From assembly GCF_019443745.1 (NCBI RefSeq), contig NZ_CP050948.1, forward strand, positions 1,426,001-1,490,000: a DNA stretch of 64,000 nt. Reading direction: 5' to 3'. Shown here piece by piece: positions 34,133 to 42,973 of this stretch. Numbering within the stretch: position 1 is the stretch's first letter; every line of letters begins with the position of its first letter. The position numbers and the translations under genes are program-made. This stretch comes from Iamia sp. SCSIO 61187. GTDB taxonomy: Bacteria; Actinomycetota; Acidimicrobiia; Acidimicrobiales; Iamiaceae. Under the pieces are notes generated by a model that was given only the letters and a program-made list of their open reading frames with translations, did no database searches and was not told where the DNA came from.

Positions 34133-35083
34133 GTGCCGGCTCCCCACGTCACCACGTCCCGCGCGGAGCAGCGGCTCGCCGACGAGCTGGAGGACGACGG
34201 CGTCGTCGTGCGGGGCGGACCGGCGATGGCGGCGGTCGTGGTCCAGGAGCTCGACTACGTGCGCCGCACCCCGCAGTTCGAGGGCCGGCACCCGCTGTAC
34301 GGGGCGATGATCGTCTCGTCGTGGACGACCTTCGACCCGCAGGGCGGCGTGGCCGTCGAGCTCGTCGACGCCCCGCACGACCTCATGGAGGTGCGCCCCT
34401 TCGCCGACGGCCGGGCGTCGTACCTGGTGCGCACCGTGTCGGGGGAGGGGGTTGCCATCGCCTGCTTCGAGCACCCGCTCCAGTACGAGGCCGACCTCGT
34501 CGCGATGCAGGCCGACATCGGCGGGGTCATCGTGCAGCGGACCCCCGTGCTGGGTGTGACCCGCTTCTTCCAGGACGGCCAGGTCGTGTCCTGGGACGGT
34601 CGTCGGTGGAACGCCCGGAGCACGGCGGCCAGCCTCCTCCCGACGCTCCTGGACGCGGCGCCGGACCTGGCCCCGGCGGTGGCCCACGGCATGCTCGACC
34701 TCGCCGTCCACTGGCTCTCGCCCGCCCACGTCGGGGCGACGCTGGTCGTCCACGACGGTGACGACGCCTCCTTCGACACCTCGGGGGCCAGCCGGCCGCC
34801 GGCGTTGACCCTGACCAACCGCCGGCACTTCCCGCCGCTGCTGTCGTGCCTCGTCCAGCGGGACCTGGCCACGATCGTCGACGGGCGGGGCACCGTCACC
34901 GCTCTCGGGGTGGGCCTGCTGTCGGGGGCGGAGGCCGCCGCCATCAGCAACCCCCGGGGCATGCGCCACCGGTCCGCCCAACGGTGGAGCTTCGACCACC
35001 CCGATGCCGTCGTCACCGTGGTCAGCGAGGACGGTCCCATCACCGCGTACCGTGCCGGCGAGGCGGTCATCGGTCCCGGTTGA
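34133..35083 (+). CDS. Diadenylate-cyclase-like (DisA_N/DAC) domain protein with novel N-terminal domain
   Basis: 316 residues. The C-terminal ~130 resemble the DAC domain of DisA and DacA: GATLVVHDGD (~201), the region LVQRDLATIVDGRGTVTALGVGL where DGA is expected, and RGMRHRSAQRWSFDHPDAVVTVVSEDGPI with the RHR motif (278-280). The DGA motif reads DLA (244-246), so ATP cyclisation is uncertain. The N-terminal ~185 residues (LYGAMIVSSWTTFDPQGGVAVEL) show no family I know and may be a sensor. Neither ribosome binding site nor operon partner is seen. Confidence 0.7.
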   Translation: MPAPHVTTSRAEQRLADELEDDGVVVRGGPAMAAVVVQELDYVRRTPQFEGRHPLYGAMIVSSWTTFDPQGGVAVELVDAPHDLMEVRPFADGRASYLVRTVSGEGVAIACFEHPLQYEADLVAMQADIGGVIVQRTPVLGVTRFFQDGQVVSWDGRRWNARSTAASLLPTLLDAAPDLAPAVAHGMLDLAVHWLSPAHVGATLVVHDGDDASFDTSGASRPPALTLTNRRHFPPLLSCLVQRDLATIVDGRGTVTALGVGLLSGAEAAAISNPRGMRHRSAQRWSFDHPDAVVTVVSEDGPITAYRAGEAVIGPG

Positions 35084-35200
35084 GCGGACGTCGCCCGGGC
35101 CGCGGACGCACCGGAGCGCTCGACGACCGGCGGTCGGCGGTCGGCGGGACCTCTCCGGCACGTCGCCGCTGGCTCCCAGGGTCCTCTCAGGGAGCGTTCG

Positions 35201-35206
35201 TACCGT
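35201..35206 (+). promoter_or_regulatory. -10 box for leaderless yceI-like gene
   Basis: TACCGT, 7 bases before ATG 35214. Confidence 0.45.
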
Positions 35207-35213
35207 CCGCGCC

Positions 35214-35954
35214 ATGAGCCTCCCCCGCAAGATCATCGCCATCGGCGCCGTCGTCATCGTGGCCCTCGTCGGGGCCGGGGTCTGGTGGTTCCTCCGGGAC
35301 GACGCGCCGGCCGAGGCGAGCCTGGCGACGGCCGTCGAGTCGGTCGAGGAGGGCACCGCCACCACCGAGGCCTCGGAGACCACCGACGACGGGGCGTCCG
35401 CCGTCGCCGGGACGTGGACGGTCGACACCGAGACGGGGGACTTCACCTACGAGAGCGCGACCGGGACCTTCGCCGGGTTCCGCATCGACGAGGAGCTGGC
35501 AGCGATCGGCTCGACCACCGCCGTGGGCCGCACCGACGCCGTCAGCGGCGAGGTCACGATCGAGGGGACGACCGTGACGGCGGCCAGCTTCGAGGTGGAC
35601 CTGACGACCATCACCACCGAGACGTCGATGCGCGACCGGGTGGTCCAGGACGCGCTCGAGACCGAGGCCTTCCCGAGCGCCACCTTCGCGCTCACCGAGC
35701 CGGTGGAGCTGGGCGAGGCCGCCGCCACCGGCGAGGCCATCGAGGTGGTCGTGGCGGGCGAGCTCACCATCCACGGCGTGACCCGCCCGGCCGAGATCGC
35801 CGTCGAGGCCCAGCTGGTCGAGGGCACCGTCGTGCTGGTGGCCACCACCGAGGTCACCTTCGCCGACCACGACGTGGAGGTCCCGAGCAGCCCGGCGGTC
35901 CTCTCCGTCGACGACCACGGCGTCCTCGAGGCCCAGATCCTCCTGGTCCGCTGA
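35214..35954 (+). CDS. YceI-family protein, membrane-anchored
   Basis: 246 residues. One N-terminal transmembrane/signal helix (IIAIGAVVIVALVGAGVWWFL, 7-27), an acidic Thr/Glu linker (~30-65), then a YceI lipocalin-like beta-barrel: GTWTVDTETGDFTYE, VSGEVTIEG, FEVDLTTITTETSMRDRVVQD, FPSATFAL and LTIHGVTRP. YceI proteins bind amphiphilic or polyisoprenoid molecules; ligand is unknown here. ATG 35214 is set by the -10 box. Convergent to the phosphoesterase-like gene with 157 bases between. Confidence 0.9.
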   Translation: MSLPRKIIAIGAVVIVALVGAGVWWFLRDDAPAEASLATAVESVEEGTATTEASETTDDGASAVAGTWTVDTETGDFTYESATGTFAGFRIDEELAAIGSTTAVGRTDAVSGEVTIEGTTVTAASFEVDLTTITTETSMRDRVVQDALETEAFPSATFALTEPVELGEAAATGEAIEVVVAGELTIHGVTRPAEIAVEAQLVEGTVVLVATTEVTFADHDVEVPSSPAVLSVDDHGVLEAQILLVR

Positions 35955-36111
35955 GGGAGGCCGCTGCCGCTCGGGCGTCACGCCCGGATGCCGCGCCGCG
36001 GGGCCTCGTGCGCGTCGGGGACGATGCCGCGGGCCGCGGACCGCCCCTCCCCAGGCGGCCCCCGCCGACGCCGACGACCCGAGCCCCGAGCCCCGAGCCC
36101 GGGCGCCGTGG

Positions 36112-37014
36112 TCAGAACCGGGAGGAGAGCGAGATGGAGAAGAGCGGCGCCGTGCCGGGATCGATGCGCAGACGCACGTAGCTCACCTTGTTCTCCCCCT
36201 CGACCTGCACCCGTCGGAAGCTGGAGACGGTGGCACCGTCGGAGGTCCGCATGGGCCGGTCGTTGCGGTAGGTGTGGCCGTCGCCCTGGATCCACAGGAC
36301 CTCGCCGGAGAACGCCAACGTCTCCTCGCGCAGGGCATCGGCCAGGTCACGGTACGAGCTCGAGATCGACCCGTCGGGGTTGTACGGGCTGTCCTGGGCG
36401 AGGAGCACGATCCCGGCGTGACCGGCCTCACGAGCGGCCCGGAACGCACTCCGCATCCACTCGATCGTGTGCGCTCGGCGGAGCCGGCCCTGCGAGCGGC
36501 CTTGGTCGTCGCCACCGCCCACCACGTGCAGCGTGGCGAAGGTGACCGACGGCTCGGTCCACCGGGCGTTCTCGGGGTACCCGGCGGCGGCCTGCGAGGC
36601 GAGCCCCCGGGTGGTGCGGCCCCGCGACGCCGCCCCATCGCCCCGGAAGACCGCCTCTCGGAGTCGCGCCAGCCGGACGTCCCGGCTGGAGCCGCAGTCG
36701 AGCCACTCGTTGTCGCCCGGGGTGTAGATCAGCGGGCGTGCGAGGGTGTCGAAGCGCCGGATGTTCTCGTCCATGTTGGCGTCCGTGCACTCCGACGAGC
36801 TGCTCTTGAAGTCACCGAGGTGCGTCGAGAAGCGGATGTCCGTGCCGTTGAGGGCGGCGATCATGCGGTCGTAGGCGGCCTCGAGGGACGCCGAGTAGGG
36901 CACGTCGCCGAACACGGCGACGTCGTAGGGTGCGGCCGGTTCGCAGCTGGTGAGGCCGGCGGCGCCGAGGGACACAGCCACGAGGGCGGCGGCGAGCCTC
37001 CGCATCGGCCTCAC
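36112..37014 (-). CDS. Secreted lipoprotein, metallophosphoesterase-like
   Basis: 300 residues. Signal peptide with lipobox LTSC (Cys24). The mature part begins VAVFGDVPYS, with STHLGDFKSSSSEC, LIYTPGDNEWLDCG and IQGDGHTYRNDRP, i.e. spaced Asp/His/Asn motifs of the calcineurin-like phosphoesterase fold. The first Asp-x-His is degenerate, so activity is uncertain. Probable disulphide between ECTD and LDCG. GTG 37014 overlaps the stop of the propeller lipoprotein gene by 4 bases (GTGA): both secreted products are made together and likely act at the cell surface. Confidence 0.8.
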   Translation of the reverse strand: MRPMRRLAAALVAVSLGAAGLTSCEPAAPYDVAVFGDVPYSASLEAAYDRMIAALNGTDIRFSTHLGDFKSSSSECTDANMDENIRRFDTLARPLIYTPGDNEWLDCGSSRDVRLARLREAVFRGDGAASRGRTTRGLASQAAAGYPENARWTEPSVTFATLHVVGGGDDQGRSQGRLRRAHTIEWMRSAFRAAREAGHAGIVLLAQDSPYNPDGSISSSYRDLADALREETLAFSGEVLWIQGDGHTYRNDRPMRTSDGATVSSFRRVQVEGENKVSYVRLRIDPGTAPLFSISLSSRF

Positions 37015-38258
37015 CCCTCGGCCCTCTCGTCGGTGGGCGGGGGAGGGGCGAGCGGGTCGTGGTGGGTCCAGTACCGGCGAGTGCTGTCGTTGGTCGCCAC
37101 CACCACGAGCCCCGTGGCCGAGCTGACCAGCTGCTTCGTCGTCGTGGCGTTGTTGATGTCGGGGCTGTCCTCGTCCTTGAGGACCTCACGGCCGACCCCC
37201 GGTGGGAAGACCAGATCGTCCAGCGGCGCTGTCTTCTCGTAGATCGATCCGCCGGACTGGCCGCTGGTGGCGAAGACGTGGACGATGCGCTGCTCGGCGT
37301 CGACGGCGAGCACCGGCCGGGTGTGGGCGTCGGCGACCGTCCCGAAGGGGTGCGCCGACCACGACCCGGTGGCCGTGCGGTCGAGCACGACCACGAGGGC
37401 GTTCGACCCGCCCGACGCCGAGGTCTTCACGACGGCCAGCAGCCGGCCCCCGATGTCCTGGACGGCCCGCATGCTGATGTGGTCATCGGCGGCACGAGGA
37501 CCGGAGAAGGCGATCTCCGTCGGGCTCCAGAGCCCCACCGGGTCGAGGGCGAGTCGAGACGTGAAGCGCACCGTCTCGCTGTTCTGGTCGCTCCACATCA
37601 CACCCACGCGGGGTCCGGTGGGCGACGTGAAGGCGACCAGGGACGAGATGTCGTCGCTGTCGAGACCGGTGGCACCGGGGACGGCCGAGGGCGCGGCCCA
37701 GCCGCGATCCACGTTCGTGGTCGAGGTGACGAGGACCGTGCCGTCCTGGACCCACGTGGCCCAGAGCCGCCCCGTCGCGTCCTTGTCGATCACGAGGGTC
37801 TCGGTGGCGACGTCGTTGATCACCTCCGGGAAGCCGGGGTCGGGTCGCCACGTGTCCTGGGCGTCGTCGTAGGAGAAGCGGTGGAGCTGGCTCGGGCGGC
37901 CTGCCCGCGGCGAGCCGTCGGTGAACACGTGGGAGGCGACGTAGAGGTGCGACCCGTCCCACAGCACGTCGGCCCGGCTGTTGGGCCGCGGGTCCAGGGG
38001 AACGCCGGTGTCGTGCCACTGCCCGGCCGCCACGTCGAGCCAGAAGATGTGGTGGTCTCCGCTGGCGGTGTCGTAGAGCGACCCCCACCACCGGCCGTCG
38101 TGGAACCAGACCTTGCTCTCGGGCTTGGAGCCGCTGGGTGACCCCGACGCCCCCTCGTAGGAGGGCCCCTCCCACCCGATGTCGCACGCCGCCAGCAGGA
38201 ACGCCATGGCGACAGCCACGACGAGCGATGTGCGCCTCCTCACCGTTGGCGCGTCCAT
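37011..38258 (-). CDS. Secreted beta-propeller lipoprotein, paralogue 1
   Basis: 415 residues. Lipobox LLAAC (Cys25), then a repeating WW/Asp-rich beta-propeller pattern with sialidase-like (BNR) features: GSLYDTASGDHHIFWLDV, LWDGSHLYVASHV, GRLWATWVQDGTVLV, VGVMWSDQNSETVRF, RTRPVL-type blades and the end NDSTRRYWTHHDPL. The opening WEGPSYEGASGSPSGSKP is shared nearly word for word with the 915-residue protein at 38968 and, more weakly, with the protein at 44333. ATG 38258 follows GAGGAGGG by 5 bases. Probably binds a surface polysaccharide; no enzyme motif is seen. Confidence 0.8.
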   Translation of the reverse strand: MDAPTVRRRTSLVVAVAMAFLLAACDIGWEGPSYEGASGSPSGSKPESKVWFHDGRWWGSLYDTASGDHHIFWLDVAAGQWHDTGVPLDPRPNSRADVLWDGSHLYVASHVFTDGSPRAGRPSQLHRFSYDDAQDTWRPDPGFPEVINDVATETLVIDKDATGRLWATWVQDGTVLVTSTTNVDRGWAAPSAVPGATGLDSDDISSLVAFTSPTGPRVGVMWSDQNSETVRFTSRLALDPVGLWSPTEIAFSGPRAADDHISMRAVQDIGGRLLAVVKTSASGGSNALVVVLDRTATGSWSAHPFGTVADAHTRPVLAVDAEQRIVHVFATSGQSGGSIYEKTAPLDDLVFPPGVGREVLKDEDSPDINNATTTKQLVSSATGLVVVATNDSTRRYWTHHDPLAPPPPTDERAEG

Positions 38259-38518
38259 CGGACCCTCCTCTCCGCCCACGGTCGGTCAGGTTGGGCCATG
38301 CGCCCGTCGGCGTCACCCGCACGACGCGGTAGAGGGTCTCGCGCCCGGGGTGTGGTGGTGGACGGACGGTGTGGTGGACACGAGGTCGCGAGCGGGGCCG
38401 ATCGTCCTGAGCGTCCTCGTGTCCACGTCGTCGATCGCCCCGACCCGGTACCGGAGTCAGGGGCGTTCGACGACGCCAGCATGGACCGTGGGGGCTCTCG
38501 GGTGGTGGATCCTCGGCG

Positions 38519-38878
38519 TCAGAGCGTGGATCGGCGCGACGCCGCGGGGGCCGACCCCTGGGCCTCGGCCCGGCAGCCGAGGCGGCCCGCCAGCCCGGCG
38601 GCGTCGAGCCGGCGGCGCAGGGCGGGGTCGACGTGGCGCAGGCGCACCGACTCGATGCCGGGCAGCCGGTGCAGCGAGGCCAGGGCGTCGAGACCGGCCT
38701 CGTCGCAGGAGCAGAGGTCGGCGCAGTCGACGATCAGGTGGCCGGTGCTGCCGCGGACGACCCGTCGCGCCGCCCGGAGCAGCAGTGCACGGGCCTCACG
38801 GTCGAGGGTCCCGGCCAGGTGGACCAGCACGGTGCCGTCCGCGAGGGTCAGGCCGATGGTCACACCGTCGCACGTCAT
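38519..38878 (-). CDS. STAS-domain protein (anti-sigma factor antagonist-like)
   Basis: 119 residues with the STAS fold pattern: VTIGLTLADGTVLVHLAGTLDREARALLL, then TGHLIVDCADLCSCDEAGLDALASL. The phosphorylatable Ser of SpoIIAA-type proteins corresponds to the SCDEAG region, where Ser is present (CSCDEAG). No anti-sigma kinase or sigma gene is adjacent. It sits between two propeller genes on the same strand. Confidence 0.75.
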   Translation of the reverse strand: MTCDGVTIGLTLADGTVLVHLAGTLDREARALLLRAARRVVRGSTGHLIVDCADLCSCDEAGLDALASLHRLPGIESVRLRHVDPALRRRLDAAGLAGRLGCRAEAQGSAPAASRRSTL

Positions 38879-38967
38879 GGCGACGCCGGGCCACGAGGGA
38901 GGTGCCCGATCGGGGTCGCCGCCGGGCGGCGGGGCGTGGTGCGCCGAGCGCGGATGGAGCCTCCGCC

Positions 38968-41715
38968 TCACGGCACCACGACCAGCTGCGGGGGTCGGGT
39001 GGTCTCCCGGCTCGAGTAGACGGCGCTGTTGGTGCTCGGGGTCGTCAGGCGCAGGGCGAGGGCGCCGTCGCCGGCGACCGCAGCGGTGACATCGACCTCC
39101 ACCCAGCTCCCCGCCGTCGTCGCCCCGAGGGTGGCGACGGCGCTGCTCAGGGCGGCCGGTCGGGTGTTCCAGGTCAGCGAGGCCTCGGTCCACCCCGCGC
39201 CGACGGGTGTCACGACGCCTCCGGTCGGGCTGGCGTCGGTGACCCACAGGCGCAGACGGGCCGAGGTCGGTGCCCCGCCCAGGCCCGACAGGTCGAAGCG
39301 CACGTAGGACTCGTAGGCCGGCGTGGGCGCCCGCACCTTGAGGTCGGCGGTCGTTCCGTAGCTCTTGGAGGGGCTGCCGCTCTGGACCAGTCCGTCGGCG
39401 GTGGCGGTGAAGGTCAGGGGTGTCCCTGTGGGTGGTGCGGTGGTGACGGTGACCCAGCCGGTCTGGGTGATGGTGTCGCTGCCGGCGGCGTTGGTGGCGG
39501 TGAGGCTGACGGTGTAGGTGCCGGGGGCGCTGTAGCGGTGGGTGGGGTGCTGGGCGGTGGAGGTGGCGCCGTCGCCGAAGGTCCATGCCCACGAGGTGGG
39601 CGAGCCGGTGGAGGTGTCGGTGAAGGCCACGTCGAGCGGGGCGGTCCCGGTCGCCGGTGAGCGGGTGAACGACGCCGACGGCGGCGTCGGCGGTGGCGGT
39701 GGTGGTGGGGGTGGCGGCGAGGTCCCTCCGGCGGTCACGACGAGCTGGGGCGGGTGGGCTCCCTCGCGGCTGGAGGTGATGAGGCTGTTCGTGCTCGTCG
39801 TGCGGATCGCGAAGGCGACGGGGCCGTCGCCGGCGACCCCGGCGGTGACGTCGTACTCGACCCACTGGCCGGCCGTGCTCGCGCCGGCGGAGCCGAGCGG
39901 CCCGCCGATCGCGCCCGGTCGGGTGTTCCAGGTCAGACCGCCCTCGGTCCAACCGGTCTGGACGCCCGTCGCCGTCCCCGAGACCGGGCTGGCGTCGGTC
40001 ACGAAGAGGCGCAGACGGGCCGAGGTCGGTGCCCCGCCCAGGCCCGACAGGTCGAAGCGCACGTAGGACTCGTACGCCGGGTCCGGGGCGCGGACCTGGA
40101 GCTTGGCGTCACCACCGTAGGACCGGGTGGGGGAGGACGACTTCACCAGTCCGTCGGCGGTGGCGGTGAAGGTCAGGGGTGTCCCTGTGGGTGGTGCGGT
40201 GGTGACGGTGACCGAGCCGGTCTGGGTGATGGTGTCGCTGCCGGCGGCGTTGGTGGCGGTGAGGCTGACGGTGTAGGTGCCGGGGGCGCTGTAGCGGTGG
40301 GTGGGGTGCTGGGCGGTGGAGGTGGCGCCGTCGCCGAAGGTCCATGCCCACGAGGTGGGCGAGCCGGTGGAGGTGTCGGTGAAGGCCACGTCGAGCGGGG
40401 CGGTCCCGGTCGCCGGTGAGCGGGTGAACGACGCCGACGGCGTGACCGGGCCCGGCCCGGGCCCGCCCAGCGGGTCGTAGTGCGTCCAGTAGCGACGGGT
40501 GCTGTCGTTGGTGGCGAGCACGACGAGGCCGGTGGCCGACGACACCGTCTGCTTGGTCGACGTCGGGTTGTTGATGTCGGCGCTGCTCGCGTCGGTCAGC
40601 ACGGGCGTGCCCGGTCCTGACGGGAAGTCGATGGCGGAGAGGGGCGCGCTCTTCTCGTAGATCGACCCTCCGGCCTGGCCGCGCGTCGCGAACATGTGGA
40701 CGCGCTGGTGCTCGGAGTCGACGACGGCGATGGGGCGGGTGTGGTTGTCGCTCCCGAGGCCGTAGGTGTGGCTGCTCCACGTCCCGGTGGCCGGATCCCG
40801 GTCCAGGAGGTGGGTCAGGACCGACGACCCCGACCGGGACGTCTTCACGGCCGCGAGGACGCGGCCGCCCACGTCCTGCACGGCGGCGAAGTCGATGTGG
40901 TCGTCGGCTGCGCCCGCCCCCGAGTAGGCGATCTCGCGGGCCGACCACGTCCCGGGTGCGCTGGAGTTGAGGTGGTAGGCGAACGACATCGTCTCGTCGT
41001 CCTGGTTGCTCCACAGGATGCCGATGCGGTCGCTGCGGTGGGCCACCACGGCCGAGATGTCATCGGAGCTGGCGTTCGAGCCGGCCACGGGCAGGGCGAA
41101 CGGTGCGGACCATGCCGTGTCGGCGGTCGTGGTGTGGGCCACCATCACCTGGCCCCCCTCGACCCAGGTGGCCCAGAGCCGTCCCGTCGGCTCCCGGTCG
41201 ATCACCAGGGTCTCGGACCGCACGCCGTTGATCGTGACCGGGAAACCGGGGTCGGCGCTGTAGCGCTTGGTCGCGCTGTCGTAGCTGTAGCGGCGCAGCT
41301 GCGCCGGTGCGGTCCCGCCGCTCTCGGAGAACACGTGGTTGGCGATGTACAGGTGCTGGCCGGTCCAGAGCGCGTCGCTCCGGCTGTTCGGTCGGGTGTC
41401 GACGAGGGTGCCGGTGTCGACCCAGGTCTGGCGGGTCACGTCGAGGCGCCAGATGTGGAAGTCGCCGCTGGCGCTGTCGTAGAGCGTCGCCCACCAGAGC
41501 CCGTCGTTGAACCACACCTTGCTCTGCGGCTTGGAGCCGCTCGGCGATCCCGAGGCCCCCTCGTACGACGGTCCCTCCCAGCCGACGTCGCCCGGGTCGG
41601 CCGCCGAGGGTGCGCCAGGGGTCGCAGTGACCCCCAGCCCGGCGAGCCCCACGACGACGGCGAGGATGGCGACGACCCGCTGACGGGTCCATCGCGGTGC
41701 CGAGCGGGTGCTCAT
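38968..41715 (-). CDS. Secreted modular protein: beta-propeller, PKD and DNRLRE repeats (propeller paralogue 2)
   Basis: 915 residues. Signal peptide ending near PSAADPG (~38). Residues ~40-425 are a beta-propeller sharing WEGPSYEGASGSPSGSKP and NDSTRRYWTHYDPL with paralogue 1. Then come PKD (WAWTFGDGATSTAQHPTHRY), a DNRLRE/CBM96-like domain (YESYVRFDLSGLGG...TWNTRPG), a poly-Pro hinge of ten prolines, a second PKD and a second DNRLRE. A 298-bp DNA repeat (39386-39683 and 40145-40442, one mismatch seen) underlies the PKD copies. AGGAG lies 9 bases before ATG 41715. Likely extracellular glycan- or matrix-binding protein; no membrane anchor follows. Confidence 0.85.
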   Translation of the reverse strand: MSTRSAPRWTRQRVVAILAVVVGLAGLGVTATPGAPSAADPGDVGWEGPSYEGASGSPSGSKPQSKVWFNDGLWWATLYDSASGDFHIWRLDVTRQTWVDTGTLVDTRPNSRSDALWTGQHLYIANHVFSESGGTAPAQLRRYSYDSATKRYSADPGFPVTINGVRSETLVIDREPTGRLWATWVEGGQVMVAHTTTADTAWSAPFALPVAGSNASSDDISAVVAHRSDRIGILWSNQDDETMSFAYHLNSSAPGTWSAREIAYSGAGAADDHIDFAAVQDVGGRVLAAVKTSRSGSSVLTHLLDRDPATGTWSSHTYGLGSDNHTRPIAVVDSEHQRVHMFATRGQAGGSIYEKSAPLSAIDFPSGPGTPVLTDASSADINNPTSTKQTVSSATGLVVLATNDSTRRYWTHYDPLGGPGPGPVTPSASFTRSPATGTAPLDVAFTDTSTGSPTSWAWTFGDGATSTAQHPTHRYSAPGTYTVSLTATNAAGSDTITQTGSVTVTTAPPTGTPLTFTATADGLVKSSSPTRSYGGDAKLQVRAPDPAYESYVRFDLSGLGGAPTSARLRLFVTDASPVSGTATGVQTGWTEGGLTWNTRPGAIGGPLGSAGASTAGQWVEYDVTAGVAGDGPVAFAIRTTSTNSLITSSREGAHPPQLVVTAGGTSPPPPPPPPPPTPPSASFTRSPATGTAPLDVAFTDTSTGSPTSWAWTFGDGATSTAQHPTHRYSAPGTYTVSLTATNAAGSDTITQTGWVTVTTAPPTGTPLTFTATADGLVQSGSPSKSYGTTADLKVRAPTPAYESYVRFDLSGLGGAPTSARLRLWVTDASPTGGVVTPVGAGWTEASLTWNTRPAALSSAVATLGATTAGSWVEVDVTAAVAGDGALALRLTTPSTNSAVYSSRETTRPPQLVVVP
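39386..39683 (-). repeat. 298-bp intragenic direct repeat, copy A (PKD domain)
   Basis: Near-identical to 40145-40442, offset 759 bp. The single difference noticed changes one Trp to Ser (TGW versus TGS). Encodes the second PKD module and the start of the following DNRLRE domain. Confidence 0.85.
40145..40442 (-). repeat. 298-bp intragenic direct repeat, copy B (PKD domain)
   Basis: Partner of 39386-39683. Unequal exchange between the copies would delete or duplicate exactly one 759-bp PKD+DNRLRE unit in frame (253 codons). Confidence 0.85.
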
Positions 41716-41825
41716 CGGGCAGTCTCCTGCGGGTCGGGGCCGAGGGGATCACGTTCGCAGGGGCCCGTCGACTCGGTCACCGCCGCGGGGGTGAGGGCGC
41801 CTCCCCTGAGCGGCTCGTCCCGACG

Positions 41826-42113
41826 TCAGCCCGTGCGGCGGCTGCTGGCGGCCACGGCTCGGCCCCCGCGCCCGGTGAGGGTGTAGGCCCACGTCTTGTC
41901 GGTCCGACCGGAGCCCGTCACCACGCACTCCCGGCGCACGAGCGACTCCTCCGCCAGCTTGGTCAGCACGGGGATGACGACCAGCGAGCTCAGGTGCGTG
42001 CGGCGGGCCACCTCCAGAGGGCCGAGGGGCCGCTCCGCGTGGCCGAGGCAGTCGAGCACGCTCCGCCGTGCCACCTCGTCGTCGGCTCCGGCGTCAGATC
42101 CATCCGGTCGCAT
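41826..42113 (-). CDS. Small winged-helix DNA-binding protein
   Basis: 95 residues. Helix-turn-helix pattern with RRSVLDCLGHAERPLGPLEVARRTHLSSLVVIPVLTKLAEESLVRREC followed by a wing, like MarR/ArsR-type small regulators, and a C-terminal TLTGRGGRAV typical of a winged-helix beta hairpin. GAGGA lies 3 bases before ATG 42113. Target unknown; it neighbours the propeller gene and the response regulator at 42162 on the same strand. Confidence 0.7.
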   Translation of the reverse strand: MRPDGSDAGADDEVARRSVLDCLGHAERPLGPLEVARRTHLSSLVVIPVLTKLAEESLVRRECVVTGSGRTDKTWAYTLTGRGGRAVAASSRRTG

Positions 42114-42161
42114 CGGTCCTCATCTCCTGCTGCATCGTGTGGCGCACGAGCTCACCGACCC

Positions 42162-42755
42162 TCAGGCCGGAACCCGCACCATCCCGGCCTCCACCGCGAC
42201 GGCGACGGCCGCCACCCGGCTGTGCACCCCGAGCTTGAGCAGCACGCTCTGGACGTGCGATCGAGCGGTGGCGTGCCGGACCCCGAGGCGCTCGGCCATG
42301 CGAGCGGTGGAGTCGCCGTCGCTGAGGCTCTGGAGGACCTCGACCTCTCGCTCCGTCAGGAAGTACGGGACCCGGGCCCGTTGCACGGGACGGGCGACCG
42401 TCCCCTCGGCCGTCCGTCCCTCGACGAGGGCGACGATGGCCTCGGCCGAGAGCGACTTGGAGCCGACGGCCGTCGCCCCTGCGGCCAGTGCCTGGGCGGC
42501 GTGCCCGGGAGCGCCGGACAGGACCACCACGTCGACGAACGGCGACACCTGGGCGATGGCGTCGAACACGGCAGCGGGGCCGGCGTCGTCGAACATCAGG
42601 TCGGTCACGCAGACATGGGGATGGTGCCGCAGCACCAGGTCCGCCAGCTGCTCGGGCCGGGTCGCGGTGGCCACGACATCGTGGCCGTGGCTCCGGAACA
42701 TGGCGGCCATCGAGTGCATCACGATCGGATGGTCGTCGCAGAGGACGAGGTCCAT
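42162..42755 (-). CDS. NarL/FixJ-family response regulator 1
   Basis: 197 residues. Receiver domain with LVLCDDHPIV acidic pair and the phospho-acceptor Asp in CVTDLMFDD, VVVLSGAP and a Ser/Lys segment TAVGSKSLSA. C-terminal LuxR HTH (FLTEREVEVLQSLSDGDSTARMAERLGVRHATARSHVQSVLLKLGVHSR). Start ATG 42755 with GAGGAGGG 7 bases upstream. Divergent from response regulator 2; the shared 218-base region has GTTCRC repeats. Confidence 0.88.
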   Translation of the reverse strand: MDLVLCDDHPIVMHSMAAMFRSHGHDVVATATRPEQLADLVLRHHPHVCVTDLMFDDAGPAAVFDAIAQVSPFVDVVVLSGAPGHAAQALAAGATAVGSKSLSAEAIVALVEGRTAEGTVARPVQRARVPYFLTEREVEVLQSLSDGDSTARMAERLGVRHATARSHVQSVLLKLGVHSRVAAVAVAVEAGMVRVPA

Positions 42756-42822
42756 GGATGTCCCTCCTCGCAGTGCCGGTCCCCCCGGCAGAGACGTCGG
42801 TGGCAGCACGATGCGTGCCGCC

Positions 42823-42850
42823 GTTCACACCATGTTCGCTCAGAGTGAAC
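42823..42850. promoter_or_regulatory. Phased GTTCRC repeats between the two response-regulator genes
   Basis: GTTCAC at 42823, GTTCGC at 42834 and, inverted, GTGAAC at 42845: three hexamers each 11 bases apart, one helical turn. The last two make the dyad GTTCGCTC-A-GAGTGAAC (42834-42850) with two mismatches. Suits binding of a LuxR/NarL-type dimer. Confidence 0.5.
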
Positions 42851-42912
42851 CAGAATGCTACCCTTCGACCGCTTTTCGGGGATGGTCACCCGTCCGGACC
42901 ACGATTCTGGGG

Positions 42913-42918
42913 TAGGGT
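42913..42918 (+). promoter_or_regulatory. -10 box for response regulator 2
   Basis: TAGGGT about 55 bases before ATG 42974. The leader contains CCCCCC-N3-GGGGGG that could fold into a hairpin. Confidence 0.4.
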
Positions 42919-42973
42919 CCCTCACCCCCCCACGGGGGGCACCTCGGCCCGAAGGGGTGCAGGTTCTGCAGCG

